From Gracilimonas tropica DSM 19535 (lineage in GTDB: Bacteria; Bacteroidota; Rhodothermia; Balneolales; Balneolaceae): a stretch of 64,000 nt of DNA. The DNA is taken from assembly GCF_000375425.1 (NCBI RefSeq), contig NZ_AQXG01000005.1:1-64000 (forward strand), in the 5' to 3' direction. A program made the position numbers and the translations under genes. Each line of letters starts with the position of its first letter. Within the stretch, counting starts at the first letter, position 1. The notes under the pieces are model-generated. The model was not told the origin of the DNA. It did no database searches and was given only the letters and a program-made list of their open reading frames with translations. Below are positions 58,350 through 64,000 of the stretch, piece after piece.

Positions 58350-59498
58350 TTATTTGAGTATCTTAACTGCATATTTTTGAATTTGGGGATATGGCTCATC
58401 TGTAACTATGTAAAAGTTGCCATTCCCGTCTGCATATTCTGGTTTTAGTAGACTTTCCTTCATTTCTTTACCACGGAAAGAGAATAACAGCCGGCCATTT
58501 TTGTAGTAGAAGTCCAAAGATCTTTCAAACTCTAAATCAGGATACTTTCGAGTAACTGCCATTTCTTTTGCTATTTCATCCGGATCAGAAATATTGGTTG
58601 GCCAGGATATCCTGTTCACTAAAATACTATCGTTTACAAAATATGGAACCGTACCTCCGCTGAAAGGCACGAATGCTCTTTCAGTTCCATTCCCATCCAC
58701 ATAGTTTCCCGGCTTCACGAATGTATCAATACCTCTTTTAACTTCTCTAATTTTATGACCTTCTACGTCGTAGAAAACAAACGAAAACTCAGCTCCACTC
58801 ATGATTGCGATTTCATTTCCAATTACGGCTGTCTCTGATCCTAAACCGGTCATATACTCATTCTCTTTATCAAATATCACCTTAAAATCAGAGGTGAGTC
58901 TCAAATTATTTGCATAATCCAACACATAAATATGAACCCCAATTTTATTTGTAATATTTGATCGTAGAATAACCTCACCACTTTCTGTAATCCCACAAAG
59001 TAAAAGCCTTGAATTTCCAATCCCATCTAAACTATAGGAGCGTATAAAATTACCCTCTACATCAAACACATCAATTCTTGACCCGCCAATATTTGATATC
59101 AGGATTTTGTCTCCGTAGGTACTTAAACCTCTAACACCGTCAATATCTCCCGGACCTTTTCCCTTATTGCCGGTTTTCCATCTTAGCTTTCCTTCTTTGT
59201 CAAAGGAAATGATTTGGTTTAAACCATTATCAACCAAATATAGATTTTGATTTGCATCTGTATGCAAACTTCGAATATTTCTTGCAGATGATAATACCGC
59301 CTCCCCTTGAAATTGCATATCACCAAATGTCATTATCTTTTCTAATTGGATAGGAGGGTTGGTTTCATTCTGCCAAATCCCAAATTCTCCATTTTGGATT
59401 ACGTTATTTCCACTCTGTTGATTTTCTTCAACTCCAACGCAACCAGTGATGAAAACAGACCAAACCATGATTATTATACTCTTGCATCGATTTTTCAT
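58350..59498 (-). CDS. 6-bladed beta-propeller lipoprotein
   Basis: A 382-residue lipoprotein (FITGC, Cys20) with LRWKTGNKGKGPGDIDGV near residue 100 (quoted in part), the counterpart of the GQGPGEF signature, and blade repeats (DTDANQNLYLVDNG-like). It is the third propeller paralog of the window, opposite in strand to the second. It faces the nitroreductase gene with a REP pair between. ATG at 59498. No partner gene. Confidence 0.78.
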   Translation of the reverse strand: MKNRCKSIIIMVWSVFITGCVGVEENQQSGNNVIQNGEFGIWQNETNPPIQLEKIMTFGDMQFQGEAVLSSARNIRSLHTDANQNLYLVDNGLNQIISFDKEGKLRWKTGNKGKGPGDIDGVRGLSTYGDKILISNIGGSRIDVFDVEGNFIRSYSLDGIGNSRLLLCGITESGEVILRSNITNKIGVHIYVLDYANNLRLTSDFKVIFDKENEYMTGLGSETAVIGNEIAIMSGAEFSFVFYDVEGHKIREVKRGIDTFVKPGNYVDGNGTERAFVPFSGGTVPYFVNDSILVNRISWPTNISDPDEIAKEMAVTRKYPDLEFERSLDFYYKNGRLLFSFRGKEMKESLLKPEYADGNGNFYIVTDEPYPQIQKYAVKILK

Positions 59499-59674
59499 AG
59501 TACCCTTTCAATTTAATGGTTATAAAATTCTTAATGCATCATATTAATAAAAATGGACTTGTGATAAAAATCCTTAACCTGGCTCCATACGCTCTGCGTT
59601 GGAACCAATGTCTTCTTAAGCAAAGCTGTTACAACAACATCTCATCCCATTCACTTTGATTGTATCTTTACCAG

Positions 59675-60337
59675 ATGAAGTCCAAAGAATCTAAATCCAC
59701 ATCTAAAAAATCCTCCCTCAAAAAAGAACTCATTCAATGGGGTATCATTTTTTTGATCGGGGCAGGTTTATACGGCACCGGCTACCACACCGAAGTGATC
59801 GGCAAGCTACAAAGTGTTTTACTTTACACCGGAATCCTTCAGCCGGATACGGATGAATCGATTATGCATGGCAACCGGGCCGACTACAACATGCCTCTGC
59901 TAACCATCAATGGAGAAGAAGCTTCACTTTCTGAGTTTGAAGGCAAAACCATTTTCATGAATTTTTGGGCTACGTGGTGTCCGCCTTGTATTGCTGAAAT
60001 GCCGAACATTCAACGGTTATATGATGATGTAAAAGAGGATGAAAGCATCGTGTTTGTGATGGCCTCGCTGGATCGTGATCCCCAAAAAGCCTGGGATTTT
60101 GTGCATCGGAAAGAATTTACGTTTCCGGTGTACTCGGTGATCGCCAAACCCCGGGTTTATGATGCTTCAGTGGTGCCTACTACCTACGTGATCTCTCCAC
60201 AAGGTGAAATTGTAATGAAACACCAGGGCATGGCCAGGTATGATACGGATAGCTTTAAGGAGTTTTTGAAGGCTGTTTCCTCGAATCAACCGACGGAATG
60301 GAACACAGACAAGGCGGACTCTGTGGATGCCCGTTAA
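59675..60337 (+). CDS. TlpA-like membrane-anchored thioredoxin
   Basis: A 220-residue protein: a basic N-terminus, one membrane helix (about 22-36), then a thioredoxin-fold domain with the active site WCPPC at 101-105 and the cis-Pro loop VVPTTYVI near 172. It should reduce or exchange disulfides outside the inner membrane, as TlpA/ResA proteins do in cytochrome maturation; the specific partner is unknown. The open frame begins with TTG at 59660, but ATG 59675 gives the normal basic start. A REP pair follows 14 bp after the stop. Confidence 0.88.
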   Translation: MKSKESKSTSKKSSLKKELIQWGIIFLIGAGLYGTGYHTEVIGKLQSVLLYTGILQPDTDESIMHGNRADYNMPLLTINGEEASLSEFEGKTIFMNFWATWCPPCIAEMPNIQRLYDDVKEDESIVFVMASLDRDPQKAWDFVHRKEFTFPVYSVIAKPRVYDASVVPTTYVISPQGEIVMKHQGMARYDTDSFKEFLKAVSSNQPTEWNTDKADSVDAR

Positions 60338-60350
60338 TTAAGGCCTTTTT

Positions 60351-60392
60351 TGGCTCAGCGAGCCGAGGTACGTACCGCGATTCGCTGAATCG
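60351..60392. repeat. REP pair 14 bp downstream of the TlpA-like gene, with a compensated stem
   Basis: Left hairpin TGGCTC-AGC-GAGCCG, AG, GTAC-GTAC, CG, right hairpin CGATTC-GCT-GAATCG. The right stem differs from consensus at two positions, each compensated on the other side, so pairing is kept while sequence is not. Total 42 bp, same geometry as the others. Confidence 0.9.
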
Positions 60393-60483
60393 CCTTTTGT
60401 TTTAATCATTCCGCTTTTCTTCACTTATCAAAAAAACGTACCTTGGCGCCGGTTAAATCCTCATTCATTTTACGTTTAGATCT

Positions 60484-61542
60484 ATGGAAAAAGTCATTGC
60501 CGGCATTCAGCAAATTGGAATTGGAATTCCTGATGTGTACAAAGCCACGAATTGGTATCGCAAGCATTTTGGGATGGATATCAAAGTGTTTGAAGATGCC
60601 GCTACTGCCGAACTGATGCTCCCCTACACCGGCGGAAAGCCACACGACCGAACCGCGATTTTAAGCCTCAACATGAAAGGCGGCGGCGGATTTGAGATCT
60701 GGCAGTACACCAGTCGCGAACCTCAACCCGCTGATTTTGATATCCAAATGGGCGACTTAGGTATCAACTGTGGAAAGATCAAATCCATAGATGTACCAAA
60801 GTCTTTTGAGGAAATGAAAGCAGCCGGCGTGGAGGTCATTACTCCGTTAGAAAAAAACCCGACGGGCGAGTATAATTTCTTTGTGAAAGATCTTTATGGA
60901 AATATCTGGCAGGTAGTAAAAGGACTGGATTTCTTCAAAACCAAAACACCTTCAACAACCGGGGGCGTAGTTGGCGCGGTTATCGGTTCCACGGATATTG
61001 AAGCAGCTCGAAAGTTGTATTCCGAAGTGTTGGGTTATGATGAGGTCGTGTACGATGAAACTGCCACTTTTGCTGACTTCAAAGGATTGCCAGGCGGAGA
61101 TGATGAATATCGCCGCGTTTTACTCCGGCATTCGAAACCACGTCAAGGTGGATTTAGCGCCATGTTTGGCCCAACGGAAATTGAACTGATCGAAGTAAAA
61201 GGACGTGAACCGCGCAAGATCTTCAAAGATCGTTACTGGGGTGATCTCGGCTTTATCCATCTATGCTTTGATGTGCAGGGCATGGATGCGTTAAAAGGAG
61301 AACTCGAAGCTAACGGCTTTCCCTTCACCGTTGATTCTGCCAATAGTTTTGACATGGGTGAAGCCGCCGGGCGATTTACCTATGTGGAAGATCCCGACGG
61401 CACACTCATCGAATTTGTGGAAACGCATAAAGTTCCGATCATCAAAAAGATTGGCTGGTATATTGATATGACCAAGCGCAATCCCAAGAAAAATTTACCG
61501 AACTGGATGATCAGCGCACTTCGTTTCAGTCGTATGAAGTGA
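60484..61542 (+). CDS. Tandem VOC-family (glyoxalase-fold) protein
   Basis: A 352-residue protein with two VOC modules: residues 5-140 (IGIGIPDVYKATNWYRKHFG, GGGGFEIWQYTSR, LYGNIWQVVKG) and 165-320 (GSTDIEAARKLYSEVLGYDE, EIELIEVKGREP, VEDPDGTLIEFVETHKVP; all cut from longer blocks). The pattern Glu/His near FEIWQ and LIEFVE suggests a metal site in at least one module. Members catalyse isomerisation, ring cleavage or lyase reactions; the substrate is unknown. The tandem layout and C-terminal helical tail are those of several Bacteroidota homologs. The stop codon TGA is the beginning of a repeat (AAGTGATAG). Confidence 0.8.
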   Translation: MEKVIAGIQQIGIGIPDVYKATNWYRKHFGMDIKVFEDAATAELMLPYTGGKPHDRTAILSLNMKGGGGFEIWQYTSREPQPADFDIQMGDLGINCGKIKSIDVPKSFEEMKAAGVEVITPLEKNPTGEYNFFVKDLYGNIWQVVKGLDFFKTKTPSTTGGVVGAVIGSTDIEAARKLYSEVLGYDEVVYDETATFADFKGLPGGDDEYRRVLLRHSKPRQGGFSAMFGPTEIELIEVKGREPRKIFKDRYWGDLGFIHLCFDVQGMDALKGELEANGFPFTVDSANSFDMGEAAGRFTYVEDPDGTLIEFVETHKVPIIKKIGWYIDMTKRNPKKNLPNWMISALRFSRMK

Positions 61543-61614
61543 TAGTTTTGAAGTGATTGAAGTGATGAAGCAGGCGGTATCAAGTTACTTTATCACTTCA
61601 TCACTTGTTCACTC
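61537..61614. repeat. 8-bp-period palindrome (AAGTGATG type) between convergent genes
   Basis: Left arm with AAGTGATTGAAGTGATGAAG (61551-61570), right arm TATCACTTCATCACTTGTTC (61591-61610). It starts with the VOC stop codon itself and reaches to the T9SS gene stop, so it may terminate transcription from both sides. The loop GCAGGCGGTATCAAGTTAC is shared with the copy at 63852-63934. Confidence 0.75.
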
Positions 61615-61615
61615 C

Positions 61616-63757
61616 TTACTTAATCAGCATCATTTTTCGGGTTTGCAGGAAGTTACCGGCCTGAATGCGATAGATATACATTCCGCTTGAAAGGCTTGAA
61701 GCATCAAAACTGACCGTATGTTCACCCGCTGATATTCTTCCGTTTACCAAGGTGGCTACTTCGCGACCCAGCATATCATACACCTTTAAGCTTACCTCAC
61801 TGCTTGCCGGTAGTTGAAAGCTGATGTTGGTGGCCGGATTAAATGGATTCGGGTAATTTTGGCTCAGCTTAAACGCACTGATTGCGCTCGTTTCTTCATT
61901 ACTTACTCCCACATTATCTGAGTTCGGCTCGGTTTGGAAACGAACCTGTAAGGTGGTAGTTCCAAATTGATTGGTAGATGAGTAGGTCATAGGCTCCGGA
62001 TCTTCTTCATCCACGATCCAATACAAGTGCTGTGTTTCTTCATTGAAGGTGGCCGAAGCCGGCAGGTTTGTCACCGAAACCATGGCTTTACTTATGTCTT
62101 TGTTTCGGGCGCTTACATACAAACTGAGTGTGTCTCCCATCACAGCAATGATCGGATCGTCACTTAAAATTCCAGGGGTATCGTAGTTCGTATTAATGCT
62201 TCGATTTCCATAAATACCATTTAGATCTACATACGAGTTTTGGCTGAGGAATTTCCCTTCTTCCGTATTTCTGCTTTGATAGGTTCTGTAGTTGCTCAGA
62301 TATTTTTTCTTGAGCGTATAATCCCAGTCGTAGTTGATATAAGCTGTGGTTCGATCATCTAACCGGAGGGTATAATTTGCCCGGGCAAAAGTGGTGTCTC
62401 CTGCCGCATTGAAATTGTAATATTCAAAACCATAGTTGAAGAGATCTTCATCAAACAAATTGAAAGACTCATAATTCTTAAACAGCTGCTCACTCGCAAA
62501 GTCAAATCCGTAACTAATGCTCTGAACCTGACGATAACTCTCCCCAATCAGTTCATAGATATATTGCGTTCGCGATGCCAAAAATAGCTCTCCGGTTCCC
62601 AATACATAATTTCTCACCTCAACCTGATTTCCATTGGCATCGTAATCAAACTCCGTTCGTGTGATCGGCTCATCGATTACAGGATTGCCTTGCGCATCTA
62701 CGCTGTCTGCGTAAAAGCTGTAGTTTAGCACGGAATCGACCTGAGTGACCGTTGGATACAACTCATTATCCTGATCGGGGTTTGGAATAGTTCGCTGGTA
62801 GCTTCTGTACAGGTTTTGAAGCACCCAGGTTGAATCGCCCCGGTAGTAACTTCTTCCCTCCACAAAATCATTGGTATAAATAAAATGAACGCTATCCCGC
62901 CCAACCAAACCGTCCATGGTGTCGTTGAGCCATTTACTGATCTGGTAAATTGGCATCCGATCTTCACCGTACAAGTAATACGTATAGCTCCAGTTGATAA
63001 TGGTTCCATCCGGGTTGAAATACTTGTTGGATGACATATATTCATTAGCAGTGTTTTGATACCTGATCTCTGACTCCACCACATACTGCATGCTCGACTG
63101 CTGATATTTATAATTGATCGTCAGGGTATCAATGCTGTTCTCATCCTGATATCTTAACGTACGCTGATATTTGTACCATCCCAAAGCAGGACTGTAATTA
63201 TCAATGAAATACTCCTCATCGGCATTGTCAGATGCCGTTTCCGGGTATCGATATTTGAAACCCGTATACGGCAATGAATCTCCCGGCAGGTAGTTAAGAG
63301 AATACGAACTATCCACATCTTGTTCAGAGTACCACGATTTTTGCTCTGATGAAGGATCCCACTCAGCCGATTCCCGGTTCCACTTGTATCCATGGTATGT
63401 GGACGTGTGTGCAATTTCATTATCCCCTTCCAGCCAGTAGTATGTGTACTGATCGGGAACATGGGCTGTATCTGCAAATCCTTTTGCTTCCGAGTAAGAC
63501 CAGGTAGTATCTCCGGTTAAAGGAACCTGCATCTTCGCCATCTGCTGATCCATCAGGATGGGATAATTCGTGAACTTCTTTTCCAACTCAAACCATGCCA
63601 CATCATTGGCTTTTGTTTGAGGAGAAACGGCATAGATAAACCCTTGAATCACATTATTCTCATATTTTGAATCAATGCTTTTTTTGAGCTCCGCCGTTTG
63701 GGCAAAAATAGATAAGCTGGTGAGCACACCAAAAAGTAGTAGCGTAAATCGTTTCAT
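61616..63757 (-). CDS. Large exported protein with type IX secretion C-terminal domain
   Basis: A 713-residue exported protein (signal peptide [19 protein letters not shown]). The middle 500 residues are a Tyr-rich, Asn/Asp/Ser-rich beta region without a recognised family. The last 80 residues are a Por secretion system (T9SS) type A sorting domain: [37 protein letters not shown], and [10 protein letters not shown]. It should be exported through the outer membrane by T9SS and anchored or released. The frame is open to 63814 upstream, but ATG 63757 begins the signal peptide. It is convergent with the VOC gene. Confidence 0.88.
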   Translation of the reverse strand: MKRFTLLLFGVLTSLSIFAQTAELKKSIDSKYENNVIQGFIYAVSPQTKANDVAWFELEKKFTNYPILMDQQMAKMQVPLTGDTTWSYSEAKGFADTAHVPDQYTYYWLEGDNEIAHTSTYHGYKWNRESAEWDPSSEQKSWYSEQDVDSSYSLNYLPGDSLPYTGFKYRYPETASDNADEEYFIDNYSPALGWYKYQRTLRYQDENSIDTLTINYKYQQSSMQYVVESEIRYQNTANEYMSSNKYFNPDGTIINWSYTYYLYGEDRMPIYQISKWLNDTMDGLVGRDSVHFIYTNDFVEGRSYYRGDSTWVLQNLYRSYQRTIPNPDQDNELYPTVTQVDSVLNYSFYADSVDAQGNPVIDEPITRTEFDYDANGNQVEVRNYVLGTGELFLASRTQYIYELIGESYRQVQSISYGFDFASEQLFKNYESFNLFDEDLFNYGFEYYNFNAAGDTTFARANYTLRLDDRTTAYINYDWDYTLKKKYLSNYRTYQSRNTEEGKFLSQNSYVDLNGIYGNRSINTNYDTPGILSDDPIIAVMGDTLSLYVSARNKDISKAMVSVTNLPASATFNEETQHLYWIVDEEDPEPMTYSSTNQFGTTTLQVRFQTEPNSDNVGVSNEETSAISAFKLSQNYPNPFNPATNISFQLPASSEVSLKVYDMLGREVATLVNGRISAGEHTVSFDASSLSSGMYIYRIQAGNFLQTRKMMLIK

Positions 63758-63851
63758 GATCTTCTGATTTTTGTTGAATACATCCGGGTATAATCCGGTT
63801 GCATACAAAATCAAAAGAACCGTACAGGTTTTAAATCACCCAAAGGGGGTA

Positions 63852-63934
63852 TTTAGTGAGATAGTGATAGAGTGATGAAGTGATGACGTAGGTGGTATTG
63901 ATTTACTTTCTCACTTTATCACTTTACCACTAAA
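63852..63934. repeat. 8-bp-period palindrome (AAGTGATG type) after the LuxR-like gene
   Basis: Left arm: TTTAGTGA, GATAGTGA, TAGAGTGA, TGAAGTGA; right arm, reverse complemented: TTTAGTGG, TAAAGTGA, TAAAGTGA, GAAAGTAA. The arms are therefore four 8-bp units each. The loop GTAGGTGGTATTGATTTAC matches that at 61571-61590. The stop codon of the partial LuxR gene (63930-63932) lies in the right arm. Confidence 0.8.
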
Positions 63935-64000
63935 CAACTTTTCTTCGGAGGGCGAGCCGAACGGCGGCAGCGCGGGAATTCACCTGCATTTTTTTGTAGA
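63930..64000 (-). CDS. LuxR-type response regulator, C-terminal end only
   Basis: Too short for a normal gene call and cut by the window edge. On the minus strand the frame from 63998 to the TAG at 63930-63932 reads YKKMQVNSRAAAVRLALRRK and two Val, the typical last helix of a LuxR/GerE DNA-binding domain (SRxxAVxxAL). The gene must extend beyond position 64000. Confidence 0.75.
   Translation of the reverse strand, partial: YKKMQVNSRAAAVRLALRRKVV

Noticed and set aside
1-64000. tRNA, rRNA, tmRNA or SRP RNA genes
   Set aside because: I searched by eye for T-arm and rRNA signatures and for the 4.5S RNA near ffh and found none; a covariance-model scan would be decisive.

Overview
The window looks like chromosomal DNA of a Gram-negative member of the Bacteroidota/Rhodothermota/Balneolota group, with marine Balneolales (Balneola or Gracilimonas type) as my best guess. 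The reasons are a C-terminal type IX secretion sorting domain (gene at 61616), many SpII lipoproteins and TonB-era style beta-barrel proteins, three 6-bladed beta-propeller lipoproteins, a DUF5117-type zinc metalloprotease, a UvrA lacking the first zinc-hook Cys pair as in Bacteroidota, a DksA-like protein with a degenerate zinc finger, moderate GC, few clear Shine-Dalgarno sites and several TTG starts. I saw no tRNA, rRNA, CRISPR array or prophage.

Layout. 1-5964: SIMPL protein, AtuA-like domain protein, and a tightly overlapping three-gene operon (TrhA/PAQR membrane protein, large gluzincin/beta-propeller outer-membrane protein, DUF2911 lipoprotein). 6256-11778: atypical Nramp-family transporter, M57 metalloprotease lipoprotein, M14 carboxypeptidase. 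11834-13156: YdeI/OmdA protein next to a REP-associated tyrosine transposase (RAYT) bracketed by two identical-geometry palindromes. 13229-20516: SSS symporter, DUF72, DksA-like regulator, MFS transporter, ATP-grasp enzyme and others. 20639-25222: conserved translation/secretion cluster ffh-rpsP-rimM-trmD-rplS-adk (minus strand). 25807-27059: DUF4398 plus OmpA-like lipoproteins. 27192-30242: AT-rich accessory stretch with a propeller lipoprotein coupled to a tiny Cys-rich exported peptide and a minimal ABC pair. 30311-32813: ECF sigma, anti-sigma and an exported protein in one operon. 32983-41696: aat, DUF5117 protease, AGCS and MarC transporters, DinB, GAF/fRMsr protein, lipoproteins. 41924-43870: a convergent type II restriction-modification pair. 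43935-49345: ABC exporter and uvrA. 49763-63757: DUF4097 repeat protein, proline dehydrogenase, more exported proteases, a barrel-M23 fusion, nitroreductase, TlpA-like thioredoxin, tandem VOC protein and a T9SS-sorted protein. The right edge cuts a LuxR-type regulator.

The most interesting structure lies between the genes. (1) A RAYT gene with nine REP units: each is a 15-nt hairpin preceded at exactly two bases by GTAC or GTAG, and eight of them sit in four head-to-head pairs of exactly 42 bp, two flanking the transposase and two placed 12-14 bp behind unrelated genes. One unit shows compensatory stem changes. (2) A separate family of about 91-bp elements with TCGTCGGACCAC-type inverted ends, in five good copies. 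(3) Palindromes whose arms are built from 8-bp tandem units and which abut or supply the stop codons of neighbouring genes. Together these make most of the non-coding DNA here repeat-derived.
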